From the NCBI GenBank assembly GCA_024277275.1, contig JAJRVO010000168.1:1-39836 (forward strand): 39,836 nucleotides of DNA. Direction: 5' to 3'. Source of the stretch: Chloroflexota bacterium (GTDB lineage Bacteria; Chloroflexota; Anaerolineae; 4572-78; J111). The translations under genes were made by a program, and so were the position numbers. Within the stretch, counting starts at the first letter, position 1, and the number at the start of each line of letters is the position of its first letter. Under the pieces are notes generated by a model that worked only from the letters and a program-made list of their open reading frames with translations, made no database searches and was not told the origin of the DNA. This document shows, in pieces, positions 20,264-29,494 of this stretch.

Positions 20264-22047
20264 GTGACATTTGCAATTGCTTTGGCCTTTGCCATTTTAT
20301 TTGGGGCTTTAATAGTTTTTATGCTCGACATTTACCCCATTGATTTTGTAGCTTTTTCAATTATGGCCGTGGTTTTGGTCTTGGGGCCTATTTTGGGGGT
20401 AACGCCAAAAGAGGCTATTTCCGGCTTTAGCAACCCGGCTACAATCACCATTTTGGCTATGTTTATTTTGAGCGCGGGTATCTACCGCACCGGGGTAGTT
20501 AATTGGCTGGCTCATCATATGATCCGCCTTGCCGGGCACAGCGAGATAAGGCAGCTTGTTACCGTAATGCTGGTTGTTGGCCCTATTTCGGCCTTTATCA
20601 ATAATACGGCCGCGGTAGCAATTTTGATTCCGTCGGTAATTACTATGGCCCGCGAACACCACCGCGCCCCCTCTAAGCTGCTCATTCCGCTCTCGTACTT
20701 CTCGCAACTGGCGGGAGCAACTACCCTCATTGGCACGGCAACCAATATCTTAGCCAGTTCGCTGGCAGTCCAAGAGGGCTACGAGCCATTTAGCATGTTT
20801 GAGTTTACCAAAATTGGCCTGCTCATTTTTGGCACGGGGACATTGTATCTTATATTTTTTGGCCGGAAATTGCTTCCGGAGCGACACATTGAGCAGGAGG
20901 CATTAGAGAGTTATCGGCTTAAAGATTATCTAACCGAGGTCATTGTGCTTGAGGACTCCGCACTGATAGATAAAACTGTTGTTGAAAGTCGGATAAGAGA
21001 AAAGTATGATATTCACGTGCTGGAAATTCTTAGAAATGGACGAAAGTTAGAGCACCCTCTGGCCGACAAACCTTTTCAGGCTCATGATACCTTATTCATA
21101 AAAACAAACTCCAAGCAACTGCTCAAAATTTCAGAGGGAGAGAAACTAGCGCTTGAACCAGAAATTCATATGGGCGAGCAGGGATTGGAGAGCAGCAAGC
21201 GCGGGCTTTTGGAGGTGGTAATTGGCCCCAACTCAGACCTGATTGGCGGCACGGTTGAAAGCACCAACTTCCGTTATCACTATAACTGCACGATCATAGC
21301 CATCCGCAAACATGGATCGCTTATCCGGGAGCGGCTACGTGAAGTAATCTTGAATTTTGGGGATACGCTGCTGCTGCGGGGTTCCGCCGAGGCTTTGGAG
21401 CAGATCAAGCGAGAAGCCGGTTTTGTTGTCACTGAAGAACCGGAGCTTGAGGTGTTTCGCAATGAGAAAGGTCCGGTGGCGCTAACAATCATTGCCGGGG
21501 TGGTTATTCTGGCCGCTTTTGGAAATCCTATTTTGGTCACGGCTATTGTTGGTTGTGTACTGATGGTTTTGACAGATTGCCTGAAGGTCAATGAACTACA
21601 CGAGGCTATCAGGTGGGACGTGATTTTTTGCTGGCCGGCATTATTCCTCTGGGACTGGCTTTACAAAGGACCGGAGGCGCCCAGTTGCTGGCCGATTTAG
21701 GCACGCGTTCCGCCGATTACCTCCCTCCTGTTGCCGTTCTGGCCGTTTTTTACTTAATGTCGGTTACTCTGGCAGAATTTATTTCTCACAGCGCGGCAGT
21801 TGTGGTAATGGTTCCCGTAGGCGTGGGAGTAGCGGAGGCATTGGGATTGGACCCCCGGGCTTTTATATTAGCCTGCATGTTTGCCGCCTCAATGAGTTTT
21901 TCTACTCCGGTGGGGTATCAAACCAATGCGATGGTTTATGGGCCGGGAGGTTATAAGTTTTTGGATTACACGCGGGTGGGCGCTCCTCTTAGCTTGCTTA
22001 TGGCTATTGCCACCCCTGTTTACATTTACCTGGTGTGGGGACTCTGA
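20264..22047 (+). pseudogene. SLC13-like transporter with RCK/TrkA-C domains, split by a -1 frameshift at a T6 run (21624-21629)
   Basis: ORF 20264-21700 ends WDVIFCWPALFLW...; frame +1 ORF from 21613 continues FLLAGIIPLGLALQRTGG...FISHSAAVVVMVPVG. One extra T gives WDVIFLLAGIIPLGLALQRTGG. Confidence 0.8.
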
Positions 22048-22058
22048 TCTCCTTGTAT

Positions 22059-22092
22059 AAAATGATGATTGATGAACGATGAATGATGAATT
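22059..22092. repeat. Partial copy of the ATGATGA-type repeat seen in rarA
   Basis: aaaatgatgattgatgaacgatgaatgatgaatt resembles 19467-19500. Confidence 0.55.
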
Positions 22093-22130
22093 CTTATTGT
22101 TGGAGTAATGGCTCCCTCTGAAAATAGGGG

Positions 22131-22202
22131 TAGGTTGGGTTGAAGAATGAAACCCAACACAATTGGTCCAAGATTGTTGGGTTTTGTACCTCAACCCAAC
22201 CT
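22131..22202. repeat. Inverted repeat (AGGTTGGGTTGA...TCAACCCAACCT)
   Basis: taggttgggttgaagaatgaaacccaaca ... tgttgggttttgtacctcaacccaacct. Confidence 0.8.
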
Positions 22203-22238
22203 GCCAATTGCTGTTCAGTTCTCACCAATCGCCGGTGA

Positions 22239-22304
22239 TTTTACCGCCAAGATCGCCAAGATTTTTATAAATTCTTTGCGTCCTTGGCGCTCTTGGCGGT
22301 TCAA
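22239..22304. repeat. Inverted repeat (ACCGCCAAG...CTTGGCGGT)
   Basis: ttaccgccaagatcgccaag ... cttggcgctcttggcggtt. Confidence 0.7.
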
Positions 22305-22312
22305 AAAACACA

Positions 22313-23095
22313 CTACTCCTTAAAACTGAACAACCCTGCCCCATTATGTCCGTTGCGCGAGACCTCAACAAAAGCGTTAAACATTTTGCGGGCCGATTCG
22401 TGCTCCGCAACCAACTCTTCCGGATGCCACTGCACACCCAGGCCAAAGGGGTGGTTGGCAACTTCTAAAACTTCCACAACGCCATCATCGGCATATCCTG
22501 CGGTTTTTAGTGAAGGCGCTATATCCCTGGCCGCCTGGTGATGCAAACTGTTAACCGGCAAACGATCTGTTTCCAAGATTTTACTAAGCAAGGACGACTT
22601 TTCCAGCCTGACTTCGTGAGCAATATAGTTGCGCGGCAGTTTATCGTTATGGTAAAAATAATCATGACGCATAGCCTGAGAATATTGGCTGTAAATATCT
22701 TGCCACAAGCTGCCGCCGGCAGCTACGTTCATCACCTGAATTCCCCGGCATATGGCAAAAAAGGGTTTATAGTTTTCGATGGCCAGGCGGATTAATTCCA
22801 ACTCGTGCGTATCCCGGTCCTTTTGGATTGTGGACAGATTATCTACCTGGGGAGGTTGGTCATGAAAAACCGGGTCAATATCACCCCCGCCACAAAAAAC
22901 AAGACCATCTACCCGGTCAATTAGATTTTTTAAAGATTCCCCGCGTACCTCTACAGGGATTAAAACCGGAATTCCCCCTGCCTGGATGATGGCGTTGGAG
23001 TAAGCCAGGTTTTGAGCATTGATGGGACGGTTGGGATATAAACCACTGGTATCGGGTCGACAAGGGATGCCAATGAGTGGGCGATATTTTGACAC
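22313..23095 (-). CDS. Gamma-glutamyl-gamma-aminobutyrate hydrolase-like class I glutamine amidotransferase (peptidase C26)
   Basis: PLIGIPCR, FCGGGDIDPVFH, FAICRGIQVMNVAAGGSLWQDI, GVQWHPEEL. Confidence 0.9.
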   Translation of the reverse strand: MSKYRPLIGIPCRPDTSGLYPNRPINAQNLAYSNAIIQAGGIPVLIPVEVRGESLKNLIDRVDGLVFCGGGDIDPVFHDQPPQVDNLSTIQKDRDTHELELIRLAIENYKPFFAICRGIQVMNVAAGGSLWQDIYSQYSQAMRHDYFYHNDKLPRNYIAHEVRLEKSSLLSKILETDRLPVNSLHHQAARDIAPSLKTAGYADDGVVEVLEVANHPFGLGVQWHPEELVAEHESARKMFNAFVEVSRNGHNGAGLFSFKE

Positions 23096-23112
23096 AATTT
23101 TTCTCCAAAATC

Positions 23113-23790
23113 CTAGTAATTTTTAGCCAGATTCAGGCGAAACCCGTGCCCTCTGACTGTTTCAACATATTTATTTTCTGAGTCTATTTCGGCAATGCGC
23201 TCCCGTAGTCGCCGGGCCAGAGCATCTATGGCCTGTTCAGAAACACCTTCGGCTTCTTCCTCAGACCACACAACGTTCACCACGTCGTCGCGGGAAACAA
23301 CATTGCCGGCATTGTTGTATAATAGTTCCAATAAGTTGTATTGGGCCAAAGAAAGAGGCGGATTAACCTCTTGACCCATAATCCACACACGCTTGGCCGC
23401 CAAATCCATTTTGATTCCAGGTTCTTGTTCTGGTATCATAACAATTGGGGCGGTAGCATCTTCTGCAACAAATACTAATTTGGCGCATAAAGCAATTCCT
23501 ATTTCGTCGCCATTGCGAATGGGTTGCGCCTTTTGCGAAACAGGCTGACCATTTACAAATGTGCCATTTTTGCTCCCTAAATCGCGTATTGTATAAGATT
23601 GAGGCGTATAGGCTATTTCAGCATGTTGACGCGACACCTGCCGTTCATCAATTTGAATGTCGCTGTCCGTGTCTCGACCGATGATATGGCTTGCTTTGGT
23701 TAACGGCCACTGGGTTTTAGGGCTGTTTCCCTCTTGAACAAACAACATAGCCACTTCTTGATTAGGCATTACTATTACCTCCAAAATCAA
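23113..23790 (-). CDS. FHA domain / OmpR-type winged-helix transcriptional regulator
   Basis: IIGRDTDSDIQIDERQVSRQHAEI...LGSKNGTFVNG (FHA) and LSLAQYNLLELLYNNAGNVVSRDDVVNVVW...VETVRGHGFRL (Trans_reg_C). Confidence 0.9.
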   Translation of the reverse strand: MILEVIVMPNQEVAMLFVQEGNSPKTQWPLTKASHIIGRDTDSDIQIDERQVSRQHAEIAYTPQSYTIRDLGSKNGTFVNGQPVSQKAQPIRNGDEIGIALCAKLVFVAEDATAPIVMIPEQEPGIKMDLAAKRVWIMGQEVNPPLSLAQYNLLELLYNNAGNVVSRDDVVNVVWSEEEAEGVSEQAIDALARRLRERIAEIDSENKYVETVRGHGFRLNLAKNY

Positions 23791-23850
23791 TTATACAATG
23801 TAACTATCAGGCTAAGGCTAAGTGACCGTCCAAAAACAACTTCCCATTTT

Positions 23851-23880
23851 AGGAGTCAAAAAGTGCACTTTTTGACTCCT
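23851..23880. repeat. Perfect 30-bp palindrome, no spacer
   Basis: aggagtcaaaaagtg|cactttttgactcct. Confidence 0.97.
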
Positions 23881-24131
23881 TTTGCAGGAACTTATTTTTA
23901 GATAATTACTAAGGCTAAGGCTGAGGCCAAGTCTGAGAGTTTTATCTTAGCCTTAGCTTTAACTTAAGCCTGAATTGAGCGCCTTCTTGCAGTTATTATA
24001 CAATAGAACATACTGCCTTTTGACAGATACAGCCAGTTCGATTAAGCTACTGGTAGAGATTTGCCCGTTAAAGTAAAACGCCGGGTAAACTCTTAATGCA
24101 CCAACGTGCATTAAGGTGGAGAAGAAGAAAA

Positions 24132-25178
24132 ATGTCAGATATTTTAAGCCCTGACACCATCTTGTGGTCCCGGTATCGAATCCTGGACTTGGTGGGTCAG
24201 GGTGGTATGGGCGCCATTTACAAGGCGGAAGATTTACGCCTGGAAGGGCGTCTTTGTGCTATTAAAGAAGTTGTGCCAGATGCGGACGCTTCCAAAGAGT
24301 ACCGGGAGCAGTCTCAAACTGCCTTTCATCGAGAGGCAAGTATTCTGGCTCGTCTGGACCACGCCAACCTGCCCAAAGTTTCAGATTTTTTCTTATACAA
24401 TGGTCGCAATTACCTGGTTATGGATTTTGTACCCGGCCAGGACTTGCGTGAAATCATTGAAAATGCTCGCCACAAAGAAATATTTACCCCGGAAGAGCAA
24501 GTTCTTACCTGGGCAGAACAGTTAATGGACGCCCTGACCTATCTTCATCACCAAGACCCCTCGGTTCTTCACCGAGATATAAAACCTTCAAATATTAAAT
24601 TAACGCCAAACGGCACCATTAAACTTGTTGATTTTGGTCTGGTAAAGCTGTTGCTACCAGATGATAATAGAACTATAACAGTTTTGCAAGGCCGGGCTAC
24701 CATACAATATGCTCCACTTGAGCAAATTGGCGGTGATTCCGGCCACACCGGCGTTCGCTCTGATATCTACTCGATGGGAGCGACATTGTTTCACCTGCTG
24801 ACCAATCAACCGCCTCCTGACGCTAAAACGCGCTACATCCGGGTTAAGGAGTTGGCGCAGTTAAGCATTAGAGACATCAATCCCGATGTTTCACCCCAAA
24901 CGGAGCAGGCCATTTTACATGCATTGGGGCTGCACCCGGAAGATCGACCGGAGACCGTTGAGCAATTTAGGCAAGAACTGCTGGCAAACGCACCGATTGT
25001 AGTAAACGGTCAAACCAGAAATGGCTGGCGTTTTGCTTTTTGGCGAAACCGGGTCTTATTAGCCCTGATTACGGCGCTGTTAACATTGGCTATTATTTTG
25101 ACCTTTACCCCCGGTATTTCCTCGCAGAACGAGACCCAACTTAATCAAGCTAATCCTATTAGCGAAGCAAATCCGTAA
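24132..25178 (+). CDS. Serine/threonine protein kinase with C-terminal TM helix
   Basis: YRILDLVGQGGMGAIYKAED, CAIKEV, VLHRDIKPSNIKL, VDFGLVKLL; TM VLLALITALLTLAIILTF. ATG 24132 preferred over 24096. Confidence 0.93.
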   Translation: MSDILSPDTILWSRYRILDLVGQGGMGAIYKAEDLRLEGRLCAIKEVVPDADASKEYREQSQTAFHREASILARLDHANLPKVSDFFLYNGRNYLVMDFVPGQDLREIIENARHKEIFTPEEQVLTWAEQLMDALTYLHHQDPSVLHRDIKPSNIKLTPNGTIKLVDFGLVKLLLPDDNRTITVLQGRATIQYAPLEQIGGDSGHTGVRSDIYSMGATLFHLLTNQPPPDAKTRYIRVKELAQLSIRDINPDVSPQTEQAILHALGLHPEDRPETVEQFRQELLANAPIVVNGQTRNGWRFAFWRNRVLLALITALLTLAIILTFTPGISSQNETQLNQANPISEANP

Positions 25179-25194
25179 CTTTTTGCCTCTCTTT

Positions 25195-25226
25195 TCTCGT
25201 TCCCAAACTCCAGTTTGGGCGTGAGA
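25195..25226 (+). terminator. Hairpin/repeat after kinase gene
   Basis: tctcgttcccaaact cc agtttgggcgtgaga; resembles the TTCCCA-type palindromes at 5448 and 6751. Confidence 0.6.
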
Positions 25227-25236
25227 CAAAACTCCA

Positions 25237-28200
25237 TCATTTAGCTTTCTTCCAAAAAACTCGACCTGGTTTTAAATGCCAAACAAATACCCCGCAGATG
25301 GCAAATACAAGACTAATTAAGGGGGCTACCCAGTGGCCCGCTGCATTTCGCTGGATCATACTGCGCATATATTCTGACTCAGAAAATACCCTGGCTGCAA
25401 GCGTATAACAGACGTACCCAATTAAACCAACCGCTATAGCCACCAGGGCAGACCGAACTCTTTCCTCCAATGCAAAACGTTCGCCCCCCAAGGTAAAAGC
25501 AATCCCTCCAATGAGCAACATACCCAGCAGCGAATAGGCCAGATCAATAAGGGTGGCCGGTCTGGGAGGGAGCGGCGGTTCTGGGGGAGGCGGCGTTAAT
25601 GTAGGTGTTATCTCTATGGTCGGCGTAGCTGTTGCCTCTGGCGTAGCTGTTGCCGTTGATGTTGCGGTAGGGGTAGGAGTGGGGGTGGGCGTAGGCGTAG
25701 GGGTAGGGGTGGGGGTGGGGGTATCTATAATGCCGGGACCAATATTAAACGTAATAGATTGCACAGCTAAATCGCTGGAAGCCCTAACCTGGAGGGGGGT
25801 GTCTCTCTCTTTGGTAATTGTAATTTCGGCTACACCCTGGGTGGTACTGGATTGAAGCGGCGATATAGATAAGCCTTCTAAAGGATAAAACTGGAAAAAA
25901 TCAACCCTTGTCCCATCTGGTACAGGGTTGCCGTGTTTATCTACAATTACATTAGTTCTAAAGAGAATTCGCTCGCCAATTTCTAAATCTATCGATACGT
26001 CATTTTCAAGAGGTTTTTCTAAGGGAATAATGTTATCATCCGTGTCGATTTTTTGAATCGGCTCAAGCTGGATAATTTGGTCGGGATTAGGGCTAAGATC
26101 AAGAGGTCCAATAGCGGGAATCCTTACCGGCGAAGCCCCCCTGGGTTCCAATTGGTGAAACAACAGCCTGGCAGCCACTTGTAAGTAATTTTGTGTTTTA
26201 CTGTAAAAACCGTAGTAAGCCGTTAACTGGCTAATTTCTGTTTCGTCTAAAAAGTAGGGGGCATTAAACGCAAATAGAACCAGGTTTTTATTTCGAAGGG
26301 TGTCAAAGCGTTCTCGCAGTAAAACCCTGACCGCATCGGAGTGGGGCGCTGCTTCGGTGTCGATATTAAGCATAGCAAAAATGATCCAATCCGCAGTCTC
26401 AATGAGGGCTTCGGCGTCTGGATTGCCGCCCAAATCCTCTTCTAGCACAACATCTTTTAGGTCTATAAAACTGAGGCTGTTAATCTGATCCGGCAATATT
26501 TGCCCCGTGGCATCCGGCCCAAATAGTTGGAGTATTGTCTCTTCCAGGGCTGTTGTGCCAATTAACGGAAATTCGGGGCAATTGGGACAATCTCTACCCA
26601 GGCGGTCATCGGTAAAGACAAGGATGTTTTCTCCGGGCTGGGGAGGATTAGCCAGGGGTCTTAGCCCCTCTTGGGTAGCGGGGGTAATAAGCGTTACGCC
26701 GGCCTGGGCAATTTGATCCAGGTCAACGGGGATACCACCCAAATTGATCAACCCCCCTTCCGATTGCCGAGCATTGGCATTTAACAAATCCTGGCCGTAA
26801 ATCTTTATTTTGGCTTTTATGATACGTCGCACGGCTCTATCAACAGCAGCCTGAAAGTTGGGATCGTTGGCATATTTTTCTTGAAAAAAGCCAATTGCAT
26901 TCTTAATATTAACAATTTCAGCATCGGCGCTGTCTTCTGCAAAGGCAAAATCGACCAGGAGTAGAACATCGCTCCCGGCCAAAAAGGCGTCTTGAGCCAG
27001 CCGCCGCGCCGGAAAGGTTTCTGTGCTGGCTACAATACCTTCCAGGGCGGCCGGCACGCCTAGCGGCGCGCTAACAATCAGCCCTCCCGCGTTCCGCCAG
27101 GGGGCCACCTCTTCTAGAGCCAGAATAGCCGGCAGGTTTCTGGCATCAAGGCTAAGGGGTACATTGCCTTGCAGTCCTTGATAGCGGATGTGGGTTGTCA
27201 TCAAGCCATCAGTTGTGCCTTCTGTATCATCCGGGTCAAGCTGTGTAACCTGAAAAAAGGGTAAAAGTTCCACTTGTCGCAAATCATCAAGCGATTTCAA
27301 AATGGTAGGAACTCCCTGGTTAATCTCGCGGTCGCTGCTGCCAAAGCCGGTAAAGTGTTTGGCGATGGTCAAAATCTGACCGCCGCTACCCTGGTGAACA
27401 CCTCGGATGTACGCTTGCCCCATTTCTCCCACCCAATAAGGATGCCCGCCAAAAGCGCGTGTCCCCAAAGAGTTGTCCCGTTCCGGGCGTGGATTATCCA
27501 GCACATCCAGCGAGGGGCCAAAGAGCAAATTAACCCCCAACACCGATAAATCGTGCCCAACTGCCTCGCCAACCAGGCGGGCGTTCTCTGTATCCCATGT
27601 AGCTCCAATCGCCATTTGATTGGGAATAGCGGTCAGGCCGCCCCGAATTTGGGTATGAGGAAAACCGTCCCCCTCGTGATTAACGCCAACAAACAGAGGG
27701 ACAGGCGCATAAGAGGCATCCGCTGTATCAGTTAACACGGGAGATGTTAGGGTAGTTGTTAGAGTCGTGGTTACACCTTCGCCGGTTGTAACCGAAGCAG
27801 GCGCTATCTGGGCTATGGTTTGTAAACGATTGGTTAGCGTTAAAAGTTGGATGGGCGTGTTTCCGTCATTGGTAAAGTTCTCGTTTTGAGCCGAGATAAA
27901 GACGCCGCCAATCCGGTACGTTTGTATCAATTCAACAATATCAGAGTCGGGGTTGATATTGGTTCCGTTAAAAGAAACCATAAAAAGCTGCCCCACCCGC
28001 TCGGTAGGGGTGAGGGTCTCAAATATTGCTTCAACAGTTGGGTCAGATTCATCCGTGCCGTTTTGAGCCTCAACCGGCAATGGATTGCTTGAGACCAGGA
28101 GCAGCATCGCCAGTAAGAGAAAAAGGATATAGAATTGGAGTTTCTGAGTGGTTTGTGTTATCAAAAATATTTCCTTATCAGCGCCGCGCGATACGAGCAT
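25237..28200 (-). CDS. Glycoside hydrolase family 3-like exported protein with Ig-like domain, TP-rich linker and C-terminal TM helices
   Basis: N-terminal hydrophobic segment; VGQLFMVSFNGTNI, IGGVFI, GVNLLFGPSLDVLDNPR, AKHFTGFGSSDREI; TPTPTPTPTP linker; several C-terminal TM segments. Confidence 0.82.
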   Translation of the reverse strand: MLVSRGADKEIFLITQTTQKLQFYILFLLLAMLLLVSSNPLPVEAQNGTDESDPTVEAIFETLTPTERVGQLFMVSFNGTNINPDSDIVELIQTYRIGGVFISAQNENFTNDGNTPIQLLTLTNRLQTIAQIAPASVTTGEGVTTTLTTTLTSPVLTDTADASYAPVPLFVGVNHEGDGFPHTQIRGGLTAIPNQMAIGATWDTENARLVGEAVGHDLSVLGVNLLFGPSLDVLDNPRPERDNSLGTRAFGGHPYWVGEMGQAYIRGVHQGSGGQILTIAKHFTGFGSSDREINQGVPTILKSLDDLRQVELLPFFQVTQLDPDDTEGTTDGLMTTHIRYQGLQGNVPLSLDARNLPAILALEEVAPWRNAGGLIVSAPLGVPAALEGIVASTETFPARRLAQDAFLAGSDVLLLVDFAFAEDSADAEIVNIKNAIGFFQEKYANDPNFQAAVDRAVRRIIKAKIKIYGQDLLNANARQSEGGLINLGGIPVDLDQIAQAGVTLITPATQEGLRPLANPPQPGENILVFTDDRLGRDCPNCPEFPLIGTTALEETILQLFGPDATGQILPDQINSLSFIDLKDVVLEEDLGGNPDAEALIETADWIIFAMLNIDTEAAPHSDAVRVLLRERFDTLRNKNLVLFAFNAPYFLDETEISQLTAYYGFYSKTQNYLQVAARLLFHQLEPRGASPVRIPAIGPLDLSPNPDQIIQLEPIQKIDTDDNIIPLEKPLENDVSIDLEIGERILFRTNVIVDKHGNPVPDGTRVDFFQFYPLEGLSISPLQSSTTQGVAEITITKERDTPLQVRASSDLAVQSITFNIGPGIIDTPTPTPTPTPTPTPTPTPTATSTATATPEATATPTIEITPTLTPPPPEPPLPPRPATLIDLAYSLLGMLLIGGIAFTLGGERFALEERVRSALVAIAVGLIGYVCYTLAARVFSESEYMRSMIQRNAAGHWVAPLISLVFAICGVFVWHLKPGRVFWKKAK

Positions 28201-28349
28201 CGTTCAAATGGGGGAGAAAACGGGGGAACTACCCCCTAGCTATGCCGTGCATAGCCCGTCCCCCAGCCTACGGCGTTTCCTTATCAGGTAATGTTATGCT
28301 CAAAGTATACTTCTATTTGAAGGCATCGTCAACAGAAACTATGGCGTGG

Positions 28350-29087
28350 TTAATTTGTTGCAACAATGGGTTTTTTGACCGGCAGGCCGGGGCGACGGGG
28401 ATACTGTTTGGGCGTAGATTTCTTTTTTTTAATGACCACCAAATGGCGCGCGGCATCCAGTCCCGGCAACTCAATGGGCACAATTTGATTAACTTGCCCC
28501 CCCAAAATGTCCAGCGCTTTGCTTGCCGCCTCAACCTCGCCTGCGGGGTGTTGGCCTTTTTGGGCAATGACTATTCCCCCTACTTTAACCAGGGGCAAGG
28601 TGTACTCGGCCAGCGCCGGCAGCGAGGAAACCGCGCGGGCTACCGCCGCATCATACTGTTCGCGGTGCGTGGCTTGTTGACCGGCCTCTTCGGCGCGAGC
28701 GGTCAGCACGGCGACATCGCTCAGTTGCAGCGTATCGACGATGTGTTGGAGAAAAGCCGTTTTTTTTGCCGTAGATTCCAACAGCGTCAATTGAATATCG
28801 GGGAGTGCAATTTTGAGGGGCAACCCGGGAAAACCGGCCCCACTGCCTACGTCAATCATTGAAAAGGCAGTGTTACCAGACGTGTCAGGTCTTAAAACCT
28901 GATACACAGACAGCGAGTCGAGAAAATGTTTAATAGCAATCTCTTCCGGCTCGACAATGCGGGTCAGGTTAACTCGCTCATTCCAGGCAACGAGTTCCCG
29001 GCTGTATCGTTCAAAGGCGTTAAGTTGGACCTCGGTGAGGATAAGGTTGAGTTGTGCAGCGCCGTGATAGAGGATTTGATGCATCAC
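28350..29087 (-). CDS. rsmG: 16S rRNA (guanine527-N7)-methyltransferase RsmG
   Basis: WNERVNLTRIVEPEEIAIKHFLDSLSV, MIDVGSGAGFPGLPLKIALP, LLESTAKKTAFLQHIVDTL, ARAEEAG; GTG start overlapping upstream TGA. Confidence 0.93.
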   Translation of the reverse strand: MMHQILYHGAAQLNLILTEVQLNAFERYSRELVAWNERVNLTRIVEPEEIAIKHFLDSLSVYQVLRPDTSGNTAFSMIDVGSGAGFPGLPLKIALPDIQLTLLESTAKKTAFLQHIVDTLQLSDVAVLTARAEEAGQQATHREQYDAAVARAVSSLPALAEYTLPLVKVGGIVIAQKGQHPAGEVEAASKALDILGGQVNQIVPIELPGLDAARHLVVIKKKKSTPKQYPRRPGLPVKKPIVATN

Positions 29088-29494
29088 TTTAATAAAGCGA
29101 CGAATTGCATTTGCTCAAAATGATGATCGCCGGTAAATGCTTCGACCATGTTTACTTGACGCATCACCACAAATGAAGTGCAATCCGTGAAAGAGAAATT
29201 TTTGTCAGAGTACTGCTTGAACAACTTCCAAGCTTCATCTTCTATGTCCTCGGTGATGTGAATAATTTGAACGGTACGTGAATTACGGATTCTTTCTCCA
29301 AAATCTACTGCGGCAAAATGCCCAACCTTCATCAACAAGCCTGTGTAGGTTTCATCCAATATAAAATTAGTAGTTACATAGCGATGACCCTCTCGAAGCA
29401 GTTCTTTATTTACTCTCATCGCTACATCGTGTAGTTGATCTCTCTTGCTATTTAGGGCAATCCAACCATTGGCATCCGCGAAAATCCGTTTCAT
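29084..29494 (-). CDS. PIN-domain toxin (VapC-like)
   Basis: FADANGWIAL, FILDETYTGL, FSFTDCTSFVVMR, AFTGDHHFEQM (acidic PIN residues). Confidence 0.85.
   Translation of the reverse strand: MKRIFADANGWIALNSKRDQLHDVAMRVNKELLREGHRYVTTNFILDETYTGLLMKVGHFAAVDFGERIRNSRTVQIIHITEDIEDEAWKLFKQYSDKNFSFTDCTSFVVMRQVNMVEAFTGDHHFEQMQFVALLK

Noticed and set aside
25669-25723. G-rich near-tandem repeats (gtaggggtaggggtgggggt), possible G-quadruplex or CRISPR-like array
   Set aside because: Explained by TPTPTP codons on the minus strand; no spacers of CRISPR type.
25553-25855. Plus-strand ORF rich in GVGVGVGV
   Set aside because: Antisense artefact of the TP-repeat linker of the minus-strand GH3-like gene.
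28026-28862. 278-aa plus-strand ORF across the GH3-like start and rsmG
   Set aside because: Antisense to two recognisable minus-strand genes; no family motifs.
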